A DNA stretch of 64,000 nucleotides from Nyssa sinensis. Its lineage: Eukaryota > Streptophyta > Magnoliopsida > Cornales > Nyssaceae. The notes under the pieces were generated by a model. It was given only the letters and a program-made list of their open reading frames with translations. It was not told the DNA's origin and searched no databases. The position numbers were made by a program, and so were the translations under genes. Location of the stretch: NCBI GenBank assembly GCA_008638375.1, contig CM018038.1, forward strand, positions 32,192,383 through 32,256,382, read 5' to 3'. Shown in pieces: positions 34,022-45,894 of this stretch (its first letter is position 1; the number at the start of each line of letters is the position of its first letter).

Positions 34022-34380
34022 ACTCGGGAGGAAATTCAATCATAACAAGTCTTTAATGAGGTCGTGTTCTCATGAGATGGGTTCACGTCCTCAAATCTTT
34101 TCACCTAAAAAGAAATATGATCCTAGTAAGTCTTTCATGAAGTTGTGTTCTCATGAGATGGGTTCACGTCCTCAAACATTTTCACCTAAAAGGAAATGCG
34201 ATCCAAATAAGTCTTTCATGAGATGGGTTTACGTCCTTAGATGGTTTACCTAGAAGAATTATGTCCTTAATGGACTACTTGCCTAGAAGGATTACGTCCT
34301 TAATGGAAAACTTACCTTAAAGGATTACATCTTTGATGGATGGCATGCCTACAAGATTATGTCCTTGGTGGAAAAATATG
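34022..34380. repeat. 81 bp and ~32 bp tandem repeats next to LTR L1
   Basis: The 81 bp unit (TCATGAGATGGGTTCACGTC core) repeats about 2.6 times from 34022. It gives way to a shorter unit (CCTAGAAGGATTACGTCCTT) repeated about four times. The open frame here (33999-34253) is a product of the repeats. The location fits the 3' untranslated region of a Ty3/gypsy element. Confidence 0.85.
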
Positions 34381-34697
34381 TCCTGCCTAAGAAACTTGGC
34401 CTGAATATTGAGGGACCACTAAAGAAATTCTACCTATACGACCCTTTAGAAGAATCGTGGGTTACTTGATGAATGCCGATTTTAAATTAGTGGGTTAATC
34501 CCATTAACTGGCACATTGTCCAACTTTAACAAAATTTAATCAAATTACCATTTTTCCCTTCGATATCTGGTACTGAATCATGACGGATTTTTAGGCATAT
34601 TTTGACAAAAGGCTTGAATTGGACAAGAAATTGGCTGAATTTGGAAAAAATGCGCCAAAATTGGGAAAAGGCCCAATAAGGCTCTGTATGCCAATTA

Positions 34698-34771
34698 GCA
34701 CATAGAGAGTGGCGGTTTTTTTCCCTCTATGTGTCGATCAGTCACCCGTGAGTGCTGATCGGCACTCGGGT
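34698..34771 (+). promoter_or_regulatory. Paired hairpins upstream of the PMD-like antisense gene
   Basis: Stem 1 pairs CACATAGAG with CTCTATGTG around a T-rich loop. Stem 2 pairs CCCGTGAGTGC with GCACTCGGG around TGATCG. The same two-hairpin arrangement recurs at 39139-39215 upstream of the other antisense gene. The role is unknown. Confidence 0.6.
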
Positions 34772-34969
34772 GCCTAGGCAAACCAACTTTAAAATGTTAC
34801 GATTTTTTGCCTTCTTTATTGTGTTATTTGAGTTCTCACCTATTACACTTTTACTCATTTTTTGCATGTTTGTGAGGGAGACTAGATTGAAGTGTTCTAC
34901 ACTCTTTTCCACTCTTGGGAAGTTCGATCGTCCTGATTTTTAACTTCAAATCCAAAGATTTTTTAGAAA

Positions 34970-37900
34970 ATGGTAAGTGAGGGTCATGATGATTCAGACA
35001 CCATGTCCGATGTTTATTGAGAATTGGCTACTCCCAGACCAGTCCATGGGATAATCTTCCAGTATAAACCACCCCCAGGCTACCGAAGCAACATAATCTT
35101 ACTTCAAGAGCTGGCGTACCATTTGTTGTAAAGATATTGAAATGGACAAGTATGGGTTTTCTCAAGTTTTCTTCCAGTTGTTTTGGGATTTTTGGCTTGG
35201 TATTTCATATATTTGGTTGGTTTTGGCATTTTGGAAGAGATTTTCATGTAAACTTGGCTTGTTTCATGCACGGGTAATTCACCCACGTGCCATTTGGGAG
35301 ATTGCACACCACGCGCTTATGAAAATGCCCAAATGGGTTGTCTTTGTTTTTCCTGGGTTTTGTGCATCATTGAAAGGCTTTCCTAACACATCAGCTTCCT
35401 TGTTTTTTGAAAAATAAGTTAGTCATCCCCACCCGAGGCTCGGTGGCGGACATTGTAGAATGGTGGTCAAACTTGCCCACTAGATGTAAAGAGCATGTGA
35501 AAGAGGATGGTTTTGGTCCATTTTTAGACCAGATTTTCCTTGCAGACCATGATCGGAAGGTCCTCTATGCCATGGTCAAGAGATGTTGGGACACCACCAA
35601 TACTTTCTAAATCCAATTTAGAGAGATGACATTGGCTCCTCTCGACATTTTCATGATCATTGACCTTGTCGTGGGTGGTGAACGGGTGTCATAGGATGAC
35701 AACATGCACAACTGGGAATATGAAGTCTTCCGACTTTTGGGGTTACAAATAACGTAGCCGCGAAAGATTAGCTGACTAGAGATTTTATGTGTTTTGTATT
35801 TGGACGGACACTACGTGCCAATGCCGGCGACATCATCCATCTTTGGTGTCTCACAGCCCTAGAGGATGTGAAAAATTTTAGGCTCTAATTATGCCCAAAG
35901 AATAACGCGGTAGTTGTAGTGTAGCTTTAGAGTGTTGATTCTATAGGGAGACAAAATTAAAAGAACAATAGACAGAATTTCTGAAACTAAAGAAAAATAT
36001 TAAACGCTTCACGAGAAAATAAAAATATAAAAAAGAGATTTTGAATTCAATAAAAATTAAACAAACTGATTAACGGACAAAGTAATCAAATTTAACGAAC
36101 AGTAGAGCTTCGGGAATCCCTTGCACATATCTGGTATTTTAATTATTTTTAATTCACTGATAACTCAATTGAGAATTTAAATTTCAAAAATCTCAATCGG
36201 AAGATATAAAATTATGAACCAAAATTAAACTGAAAGTAACCCTTTAAAAAATCATTCGTCACTTTTAAATCACTCAAATTATTATTCACATTGAGAAAAC
36301 CCAACGACGACAATATACCCAACAAGCAATATTGCTGCAAATAATTGAATCAATATAAATAATTAATTGTTCCAAAAATAATCAAAACATTAATCCATTC
36401 AATAGAAAAAGCATGACTGAATCTATAAACAGATTAAACCCTTTAATTATTCAAAAAATAAAATCTAACAATAAATTACGAATGACCATCAAAGAATTAA
36501 ATAAATAAAAACCACGTACAGGAATCAAAAATAAATTAAAATAACCATTTAGTGTGCAAGTTCATCTCTAACCCCACTTAAAAATTTAATTACCCATGTC
36601 CAGGACGAGCAACATAAATTTCATGGAAAAACACTAAGCCATGGAGTAGCTACGAGGTTTTTCCTGTCGCCTCTGTGCCAGCCGCGCCGCACAGCCTCCT
36701 TCTGTTCTCTATTTCAGCCACAGGTCTCCCCCCTTTCTCTATATTTTTTCTATTTTATATATCAGCTACAGCCCCCCTTTTTTAATTTTTCCTGCGTCTC
36801 TAATTTAACCCTACGTCAACCCACCGCACGGACAAGGCCCTCACAAAAATAGCTCTGCCGCAACAACAAGCCCATTTGCGCCATAGCCCAATCAACGCCC
36901 CCGGGCCCCACAGCCTGATTCCGCACCAATCCAATGCTCCCCTCATCCAAAGCCTTGTGCACCAGCCACCAAGTCCCAATCCTCTTTGCACCTTGCTTCC
37001 TTCTTTCGGCCGGGCCCCACATCACCAAAGTACGCATGCACAAACAGTCCCTGGTCTTTGCTTGGCCTTGCTCCTCACCTTCATTCATCCTCCTGGGCCA
37101 CGCCGCACAATTTTACTTAGCCAAAGACCCCTTTGACTTGTGCCATGTCAGCCTGGGCGCATCACCTTCCGTACCAGAGCTTGCTAGCTTCTTCACTCCA
37201 GCCCCTGGCCTAATCCGCGCCGCAGCAGGCTCAAGCACGCCACTGATGGACCCACGTGCAACAGTGCCTTGCCTTGCGACTCACCGCTTGGGCCCACTAT
37301 CTTTGCTTGTTTGTTTTTTTTTCTTTTTCTTTCTTTTTTTTCTTTTCGTTTTCTTTGCTTTGGTCTTCCTTGCCTTTTCCTTGTTCAGCCACCACTTTTT
37401 TGTTGACTTGCTTCTTCTTCTTCTTTTTTCTTTTGATTTCCTATTCAGCCACAAATCAGTGCACTGCTTAGTCTCTTTATTTTTCTTCGGCTGCAACCTT
37501 CAAAGCATGACCAATAATTAATACAATATTTAAGATTTAAAATATTATAAAATAACGCTCAAACACATCTTATTGTAAATAGAAATTAAATAAAATAATA
37601 TCAATTATATCTCAATATTTCTATCCACATTCTAGCATTTTAATCTAAAAATAGAGTATTTAGAGTGCACTTTTGCGCACTCATCAAGCTCTTTAACTGG
37701 GGTGGTGCCACCATGTCAGTTTTATATCGGTGGATGTGCACTTTATCACGAGCAGTTACAAAAGAGCTTAGCGGATTTCAATGTTATTTGGGAGGTATGA
37801 CCTTTTGAATTCCCTTTTTTTTTAGAAAAATGACATTTGATTGAATTTTCTTGTTTTGACATATTTGGGCCTATAAGGTCCTTTAATTATTTCCATTCCC

Positions 37901-38865
37901 ATTGGTGGAGGTTGAAGAAGACGTGTTTTCCCGTATGTGGAGGTAGAGGAAAGAGAAAGAGAATATGCAGACTCGCTATGGGGCAAGAGAGTGATTCACC
38001 AGGTGGACGCAATGGCTTTTCCCACCTTCAGCCCCTCCAGCCAATATGAAAGAGCGAGACATCTTTTAATTCTGACCTTGACTTCTTGAGCTTTATGAGG
38101 GAGTAGCCATGCAATGATTTTTTAATTAGTTTGACCATATAAAAAGTTACTTAGAGGAATTAATGCCTCATTTAACAGGGGATCTACCTTCCTCCACCTA
38201 GCAACAGATCCTCATAGAAGGCTGCCACCGTAGCAACAGGTATCAGGTTACTAGTAGCTTTTCCAACTTTCAATGTGTTAAGGTTGGATGAGTTGACTCG
38301 ATCTACCGGTGCTATTGAGGGACTTCTGGCTCCCGATCATTTAACTGGGGTAAATATCTTTCTTAAAAATTTTTGTATTAACATTTGCTGCAAGTTAGGC
38401 TAAACTTGTTGTTGAGGATTTTCAGGTAGCCCGGACCATCTATGAGGAGGCATTTGTTTATATCACAGCATTGAAGCACAAGGTGGCTCAGGTTGATGTT
38501 AAATCGTGGTGGAATGCCACTTCTTAGGACAGACACAGACATTATGAGACTTAATTTCTCATTTTAGAATGTTTGTGCATTTTTACCCTTAGATTAGTAT
38601 GTGATTTTTTATTTGTTGGCTTTTCAGGCTACTAGGGTTTCTCACCTCGAAAGAATGAATCAAGGACTAGATCAGTTTGGAGGAGGGATTCCTAGTGGTA
38701 GCTAGGGAGGTGGATCCAAGAAGAAAGGGACCAATCAACCGAGAAGCTCATATTCATAGTCGGCTTGGCCGAGTAGAGCTTTCAAGACAAATTGTGGAGA
38801 GTGAGGATGATGACCATTCACTCGATGCCAAAAAGGAGCACTGGCAAGGTCTTCATTGGACTTGA
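34970..38865 (+). pseudogene. Plant mobile domain (PMD)-like gene, intron-bearing, interrupted
   Basis: ATG at 34970 (MVSEGHDDSDTMSDVY, then TGA). The middle part is the most family-like: VADIVEWWSNLPTRC at 35440, then LYAMVKRCWDTTNTF and FREMTLAPLDIFMII (35560-35660). After the inserted solo LTR the text resumes with NWGGATMSVLYRWMCTLSRA (37700-37760). Both halves resemble the PMD/aminotransferase-like family, found in host genes such as the MAIN/MAIL group and in transposons. Intron-like breaks occur near 37797 (GTATGA), 38347-38426 (GTAAAT...TTTTCAG) and before 38629 (TTTTCAG). Stops and the insertion make it a pseudogene. It is antisense to the neighbouring Ty3/gypsy pol, so it is likely an element's antisense gene. 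Confidence 0.6.
35886..37686 (-). mobile_element. Solo LTR inside the PMD-like gene
   Basis: An 1801 bp unit. On the minus strand it starts TGATGAGTGCGCAAAAG; its other end reads TAATTATGCCC on the plus strand (expected TG changed to TA). It is flanked by GGCTC and AGCTC, four of five bases alike. The PMD-like reading frame continues across it. The start matches solo LTR B at 17556-18906, so the two are probably one family. Positions 36640-37500 are unusually C-rich, then T-rich; the 195-residue open frame there is a compositional artefact. Confidence 0.72.
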
Positions 38866-39138
38866 TTTTTTTTTTTGGTTTGGAAGTCTTTTTTGTTTAT
38901 GAACAATGTCACTCATTTTTTTGGCTTTCTTTGTTCTTTCCTTTTAAACAATGATTTTGTTTAGAAACAATGAATACATGCACTTTTCCACTTTTAACAT
39001 GATGACAAATATATTTGATGAACAAAATACGAACAAAATTGAGACTCGACTGTGCCTCGAATTTACAAAAATAGGAGAAAATTCTAAAAATAGCCAAAAC
39101 TAGGCAAATTGCCAAGAAATTCCTTTGTTTGCCTATCG

Positions 39139-39215
39139 GCACACAGAGAGGGGGATTTTCTCTACTTCTGTGTCGATTTGCACTTGGGGTGTGCTGATTA
39201 GCACTAGGTGTTATT
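39139..39215 (+). promoter_or_regulatory. Paired hairpins upstream of the DUF7745-like antisense gene
   Basis: GCACACAGAG pairs with CTTCTGTGTC, followed by CACTTGGGGTGTGCTGATTA / GCACTAGGTG. Spacing and sequence match the hairpins at 34698-34771. Confidence 0.55.
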
Positions 39216-39298
39216 TTATTCAATTTCATCACTATCCTGTGTTTTTCAAAAATTAGTCTCCCGAACCTGACTAGGAAACAAACTTGCGAGGTTTTTAA

Positions 39299-39307
39299 GA
39301 TATATAG
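39299..39307 (+). promoter_or_regulatory. TATA-like box before the DUF7745-like gene
   Basis: GATATATAG about 75-80 bases before the ATG at 39382, compatible with a 5' leader of roughly 50 bases. Confidence 0.4.
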
Positions 39308-39381
39308 TGAACCCAAGACCTCCCAATATATATTTGACCTCTTGTTAGTCTCTATATCCTATATTCTACCTCTCAGCCCCT

Positions 39382-40680
39382 ATGGCCTCTGTAGCAATGG
39401 ACATGACTGCTTTTGATCAACAAATCTGTATATGGATGAATTCTCCCTCTAACTAAGAGAAGATCAATTTGGGAGCATCAAAGCTGAAAGATCTTCTTCC
39501 CCTTTCTCAAGCTACAATGGATTGGAGCTTCTTGAAAGCCTACCCCTTGTTCTAAGATTTGATAGACCACTATTTTCACTTCAACTTAGAGGAGCTCTGT
39601 CCTACCTTTGAAGAATTTTGTGCTCTTTTTGACGTTACAGTTCAAGGTAAGATGATTTTCCCCTCCATCAAGTGAGGTTACTCTTCCTCCTTATCTTTTC
39701 TACTTGATTTGGATGTTGAAAAGGTGAGTGAACTAGTTCAAGGGGAAACCTTTTCTTTGTTCCATATTTTGGAGCTTTTCATGAATCAAGAGGCCAGTCG
39801 TACCAAATTAAGTGCTTTTGCTTTATGCGTTTTCTCATTATTTTTTATTGTTCAAGAGATTGACAAAGTTGATGCTCGGCTGATTCACATTGTGATTAAG
39901 TTAAACAAAGGCAACAACATAATAGACATCGTCTTAACTGAGACTCTGAATAGCTTGGATAGGCTTCATGATAGATCTGACATCTTTAGGGGCAACCCTT
40001 GTTTGTTGACGATGCGGTTGTGTGACAAGGTGAAATTAATAGAGACCCCTCTTACAATCTCTTACCTTAAAAAAACATTATTTTTCAATGGTGTTGTTGG
40101 TAACAAGAGATGAAGAGAAAGGTTGGTATGAGTTTCTTGCCCAACTCACCCCTTAGAACTTTGATTGGTCAATCTTTCATTGACAAAGTAGAAATCCCCA
40201 TTTGTGTTCTCCTAGTTATTCATGTATTATTCTATCAAGCTTGAGGGAGACTTCATTTTAATATCCCATTCGGATATTGCGTCAGGTCCAGTGTATCCAA
40301 ATTGCCCCTAAAACTTGGGGTCCTCACTTAATTGTGGAACCATTGACTCCTTCTATGGCTACCTGAATATCCAACTGTTGGGATGGGTTCATACTCCTGA
40401 TTTGAATGATGCAAATCATTCCAATTGGCTGCTCATGATAGAGGATCATTTGTGATAGCTTTGGGATCAAGTTGGTGAAAATGAGGAACTTCGAGTGGCC
40501 ATCTTCTTTGAAGAAATTGGAATAGATATCGGTGTGGACAGAACTTCAAAGTTAGAGGCAATCAAGGAAGCTGACAAAAACTTTAAAGAAGAAAAAGTAG
40601 TGAGACTAGAATGGGAAAAAAAGTGTCGGATGAAATGAAAAAAAGAAAAAGTGGATAGTTCAGCCCCTTCGAGCTCAAAA
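39382..40680 (+). pseudogene. DUF7745-like antisense gene of a Ty3/gypsy element
   Basis: ATG at 39382 gives MASVAMDMTAFDQQICIWM, then WSFLKAYPLF, LEELCPTFEEFCALFDV (39590-39640) and an open stretch at 39709-40113 with FALCVFSLFFIVQEIDKVDA and IIDIVLTETLNSLDRLHDRS. These resemble DUF7745 proteins, which occur in plant Ty3/gypsy elements and are distantly related to PMD. A Glu/Lys-rich coiled-coil tail follows (ENEELRVAIFFEEIGIDIG, 40475-40530). At least four in-frame stops make it non-functional. It converges on the pol remnant ending near 41000. Biochemical role unknown. Confidence 0.6.
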
Positions 40681-40999
40681 AGGAATTGAGGACGACTTAA
40701 GAAGGTACGAGAATTCGATTGTAGTAATGGTGAATTTGATTTCCGTCATTTCTCTTTATATGCGAATCTGGGAAACAACTATTTGGGCATTATTGACAAA
40801 GTAATATGTCATTGTTTTGAGTTTGAGGGGAAACTGATGGAAAAGAGGGAATGGGCATAGATAATGAATGAATACCCTTAATGATGATGAAAAGATATCT
40901 TTTTTTAGAAGGAATAAAACTTTTAGATTAAAAGGAATGATTTTTAAACCGCACTCACAGTAACTTCATGAGCTACCTACGTACCCCCATATTACTTAT

Positions 41000-42330
41000 A
41001 ACAATTAGAGAATTGGGGGGGGGGTCAGGTTGTCGTAGTTCAATACAAATGCAGCTAGTCATTGAACATAATATCTCTTGAGCTGGTCAAGGTTTGTAGG
41101 GGATAAAAATTAGTCTCCACCCTTGTTTGTGAGTCACACAGCTTCTCCAGCAGTTATGGATTTGATGATGAATGGGTCACTCTAGTTGGGCTTGAATTTT
41201 CCTCGTAGGTCAAATACTGGTTCTCGATTTTCCTTTAAAATAAAATCCCTTTACTTTTAGATCTCTCTTCTTTACTTTCTTGTTAAAAGCTTGGGATATT
41301 CTTGTGTGGTAGCCTTGTGTCTGATACAAAGTTCTGAGTCATTTTCATCCAAGAGGGCTAACTTGCCATATCTGTTCTGGAACCAGTTAGTCTTGGCAAC
41401 TTGGTTTTCGAGAAGCAACTTGAGTTAGGTTATTTCATTTTCAATAGGTAAAACTTCCTCCATCCCATATGTTAGGGCATATGGGGTTTCCCATGTGGGC
41501 ATTATAATAGAAGTATGGTATCCCCATAAAGCAAAAGAAAGCTTTTCATGCCAGTTTCTACTAGTGTCTATTGTCTTCCTTAGGGTTGTTCTTTAGGGTT
41601 TTGTTGGCTTGCCTCTACTACTCCATTTGTTTGAGGTCATAGGGTGATGAATTATGCCTAAGTGATTCCAAACTCTTCAACCAACTCTGTGACTTCCCTT
41701 TTGAAGTGCATGTCGTTGTTTGAAATTAACTCATGAGGTATTCTATACCAACATATGATGTTGGTCCAGATGAACTGAGCCACTTTCTTAACATTGAGGA
41801 CCACTGTAGAAAATGACCTCTACCTACTAGGTGAAGTAATCAATGGCTACTACAATGAATTCATGACCATTAAAGGCCTTCAGTGTAATTTTTTCAATGA
41901 TGTCTATTCCCTAGGTTACAAACGGCCAAGTGGATGTCAAATTATACAACTTCCCTAAGAGGGAAATGTTGCATGTTGGCGTGTATCTGGCATTTGTGAC
42001 ATTTTCTGACAAAAGTAGTGCAATATTCATCCATGGTGTTCTAATAGTACCTGTGCTGGACTATTTTCTTGGCTACTATGCGTTTATTCATGTGAGACCC
42101 ACAAACCCCTTCGTGGACTTTTTTCATGATGTGTTCAGCCTCCTATTTGTCTAGGCATAAATAAATGTATAACATTGAAAGATACCACTTGAAAGACCTT
42201 TTGTAAAGCTTCCCTCTATAGGTGATAAACTGGGTGGCCTATCATCTTAGGGTTACTCTATTTTCTTCGGTATATCCCTTGGGATATCGTGAGTGTTTGA
42301 TGAATGACCAATCCTTATTGTACCAAGGCA
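41000..42330 (-). pseudogene. Integrase remnant of the third Ty3/gypsy element
   Basis: The minus-strand text resembles the integrase C-terminal half: TPYALTYGMEEVLPIENEI near 41480, FDLRGKFKPNWSDPFIIKSI near 41190, and LTNKGG near 41110. Many stops and frame changes are present. The plus-strand frame at 41930-42154 is a shadow. Confidence 0.75.
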
Positions 42331-42349
42331 GCGAGTCTGAGTTGTTTGT

Positions 42350-42960
42350 AGCTTCGTTGATATTACAACACTATATTGGAATTTCCTAAGTTTGTACCGA
42401 AGAGGGGTTTAACTATAGCTTCTTCCAGAATGTCTACCAAAGAGGCCAAGATGGCTAAAGCGTCTATGAAAATGTTCTCAAATCTAGGTATGTAATGAAA
42501 TGGAATGTCTTTGTAGCTAGTCATTACTATGTCTAAATACCGATGGTAGGGTAGTAGTTTCTCCTTTATGATTTTCCACATCTTCTTAACTTGACCAATG
42601 ATAAGGGCTAAGTCCCCATATACATTTAAGCATTCAGCTTTTAGTTCTAAAGTTGTTTGCACTACCCACTATACAGGCTTCATACTCTGTAGTATTATTG
42701 GTAGGGCGATACTATAATTTCATGGCTAAGGGTGTATGTGACCCATCCTGGTGCTATCAGAAGCATCTCGATGACATATTGCTTTTTGTTTACAAGTGCC
42801 GTAAAAAAAGAGGCACCGTCTATCCTCTTAAATTTTCATAATCTCCTCATCCGTGAATTCAATTTCTTTGACATTTTCTCCTTCAACTGGGCATTATGGT
42901 AGGTAGTCAACGACAACCTTTCCCTTAATGGATTTTTAGGTCACATGGACTATATCGAAT
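42350..42960 (-). pseudogene. RNase H remnant of the third element
   Basis: An open stretch at 42662-42363 reads LNVYGDLALIIGQVKKMWK and FHYIPRFENIFIDALAILAS. Upstream, in another frame, is NNTTEYEACIVGS. This RNase H differs from those at 444 and 30413 (YGD-LALII versus FSDSQLVIS), so it belongs to another element family. Confidence 0.8.
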
Positions 42961-43099
42961 TCAGAAAGCAATAGTAGCCACCAAATAGTGCGGCTTGACA
43001 AAGCCGGCTTTTCAAAGAGATACCTCATAGGATCCATTCTAGAAACCAAGTATATTGTATAGGCCATCATGTAATGGTAGAGTTCTTGAGTCACCTAAA

Positions 43100-44230
43100 C
43101 GAGTGTTGTGCATGTTTTTTCAAAAGCGTTGTAGTTTTGCTCAGTAGGGGATCAGTTTCTAGCTCACATAGTAAATGGCATTCTCCTCCCTTCTTGGGTT
43201 TTATCTTAGGACAACATAGCCCCATCGGCTACATTTGTTACTATAAGGTATAGTAGTAAAGGAAGGCCAGGTTGTAGAGGAACCAGGATTGGTGGGTTGG
43301 TCATGTATTCCTTGATTTTTTTGAATGCCTCTTGATATAAAGGGTCCCATTTTTTGGGGGAATTTTCCTTCAAGAGTTTTAAATAGGCTCACAAATAGTG
43401 GTCAACTGTGATATAAACCTACTGATGTATTGAAGTCTCCCTTGGAAGCCCATAAGTTGCTTTTCCTATCTTGGATAGAGGCATTTTAATAATCGCCTTG
43501 ATCTTTGTGAAATCCACCTCTATCCCTCTTTAGCTTATCATGAATCCTATGAGTTTTTCAGAAGTAACCCCAAATACACATTTTTTAGGGTTGAGTCACA
43601 TCCTATATTTCCTAATTCTCTCAAAGAATTTCCTTAGGTAGCCGGAATGATTTTCTCTATCTTTGGATTTTATAATCATATCATCTATATAGACTTTGAC
43701 CTCTTTGTGAATTAGGTCATGCAAGATGGTGGTTACAGCCCTTTGATACGTGGTCCCTATATTTTTAGGCCAAAAGGCATGACTGTGTAGCAATATGTCC
43801 CTCACTGTGTTGTGAAAGAAGTTTTCTCCATATGGTCAAGGTGCATCTTGATTTGATTATACCCTATAAAGTCGTTTACGAAAGATATCATGACATGTTG
43901 TGTTATATTGTCTACTAGCAAGTTTATGTTTGGTAGAGGGAAATCATCCTTAGGGCAAGCTTTGTTAAAGTTCCTATAATCGATGCACATGCAAACTCAC
44001 CCATCCATTCTTAGGGATTGGGATAATATTGGCCAACTATTGCGAGTATTCAACTACAGTCAAGAACTTTACTGCTACTTGTTTCTCAACCTCTTCTTTG
44101 ATCTTGAGGGACCACTATTGTTTAAGTTTCCTTCAATTTCTACTTGATTGGTTTGGCATCTCGGTAGGCAGGGGATTTTATATTGGACTATGTTTGTATC
44201 CAAACCGGGACATGTTTTTATAAAACCAAG
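43100..44230 (-). pseudogene. Reverse transcriptase remnant of the third element
   Basis: The minus strand shows MCIDYRNFNKACPKDDFPLP and DFIGYNQIKMHLDHMEKT (43990-43802), then TTYQRAVTTILHDLIHKEV and the catalytic YIDDMIIKS (43720-43660). A frame change occurs at about 43803. The expected MPFGLKN block is degenerate (LHSHAFWPKN). Confidence 0.88.
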
Positions 44231-45244
44231 CAAAGACATCTGGGTATCCCCTTAGGAACCCAGCTAGGGTTTCTTGTTTAACTTGACTAAGGGTTGTACC
44301 GATTTTGACTCCCCTTGTTTCACCTTCTAATCCTAGGTTAATGGTTATTGTTTGTTCTATGACAAGTTGGGCCCTATCTTGAGATTTTGTGACTATTTTG
44401 GCCAAGTCTACCAAAAATTCCCTATCTTCTACATTAATATTATGATATTCTTCAAATTCATCACCATGTTCATTATTGGCAATTAAGGGATACTTAAAAG
44501 AAGAATTTATTTCATTAAAGGAAAGATTAGGAAAAAAATAATTAACAAGTTCATCAAGATTAACAAAATCTAGATCGAGAGAGTCCTCGAACTTAAAGTC
44601 AAAAGCATTGTCAGAATCTACATCATTCAAATCTGAGCAGCCAAATTCTTGTTCAAGTTGTTCATCTAAAGCTGGTACTCTTTTTACCAGGAGCCAATTG
44701 TTGATTGGGAATAGGATTAGGGGTGATGTCCTTGATTAGGTCCTTTCTCATGTTGCTTATGGAGATCATCTCAACCATATCGTCGATTAGTTCCATTTTA
44801 GCAAAGTATTTTTTTCAATCCTCCAAGCTCTTCAATCCAATCCTCGTACTGAGGGTCTTGCTGCTCAGTTGGTACCACCACCTCCTCTTATCAAACCTGT
44901 AGGTGCAATCTCCAAAAATTCTCCTAACCACGAATTATGTCTTTGGCTTTAGTATTGAACCATGGTTTAGGGAACCCAAAGTGCATATGATCATCCCCTT
45001 GCTTAACAAAATTCTCATTCCGGGCAGGGAAATAAGGCTTCATTTCAATCAGCTTAAGGGGCAAGCCCATGTTCTTTACCAATCCTTTTGGAACGTGCAG
45101 TGAAAGATTTATTTCAAAAGTCCCCATCGATGGGTGTGTACCGAAGCCCAAATGTGTATTCTCTTTTTGGTTGAAAGGGTGGTGTAGGCAAACTGGCAAA
45201 CTTTGTAGATGGCGGCCAAGGCCCTTTCCAGGCACGTACTCCAT
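44231..45244 (-). pseudogene. Protease-RT linker with G-patch segment, third element
   Basis: The open frame at 44630-44178 covers the acidic linker and the start of RT (GFLRGYPDVFAWFYKNM). The open frame at 45244-44924 starts MEYVPGKGLGRHLQSL, a G-patch-like motif, followed by LGFGTHPS. Plant Ty3/gypsy elements of this type commonly carry a G-patch segment between protease and RT. Confidence 0.75.
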
Positions 45245-45386
45245 TTATATCATTATATTCATGATTGTTTCTTTATACATGTCATTCTCTGGTGTTTGCT
45301 TTGTCTTGAAGCTCCCCACATGGTCAAAACTTGTCAAAGGTAGGTCATCACAATCGTGTTGAATCCCAAGTATGGGAAGAGTAGTA

Positions 45387-45894
45387 TCAATAGGGTCCAG
45401 ATCTCCAAAAATAGTGACTACCCCCTAATTTGCAGGTGAACTTGAGTTTCAAATGTAGAGAAGATGCTACAGCCTTCATCTCATGTAGCCACGGTTTCCC
45501 TAATAGTAAGTTGAAAGATGTTGGGACATCCAATACTTGAAAATGGGCTATAATTTCCATTGGGTTGAGATTCATGGTAAGTGCTATGATCCCCACAACT
45601 TCTCTTCGAGTGTTATCATAAGTTCAAACAGCTTGGGAAAATGGGGATTAGGTCGGTTACTTCCAAACTAAGGCATTTTGCAGTCCTAAGAGGACAGATA
45701 TTGAGAGCTGAGTTGTTTTCAATAAGCACCATGTGTATTCTTTTCCTAAGGGCATCCATGGTAATATACAAAGCCTTAGTGTGGTCGGCCCTGCACTTTG
45801 GAAAATCCATGGTCTATGAAGGTGATAACATTTTTGAACTGAACCCTTCTAATAATTTGAATGAGTTGCTCAAAGGGTGGTAGTGGTAAGAAAC
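45387..45894 (-). pseudogene. Aspartic protease remnant of the third element
   Basis: The frame at 45810-45616 has MVLIENNSALNICPLRTA, where the family normally shows D-x-G-S-A. Both the Asp and Gly are replaced, so the catalytic site is lost. The next frame (45596-45387) has VLDVPTSFNLLLGKPWLHE, the usual downstream retropepsin text. The right edge is the solo LTR insertion at 45895. Confidence 0.8.

Noticed and set aside
33999..34253. 84-residue repetitive open frame
   Set aside because: The frame is created by an 81 bp tandem repeat whose length is a multiple of three. It has no known domain and lies in the 3' region of an LTR element.
36934..37521. 195-residue plus-strand open frame
   Set aside because: It lies wholly in a C-rich then T-rich part of a solo LTR, has overlapping open frames on both strands, and shows poly-Phe/Leu and Pro-rich composition with no domain.
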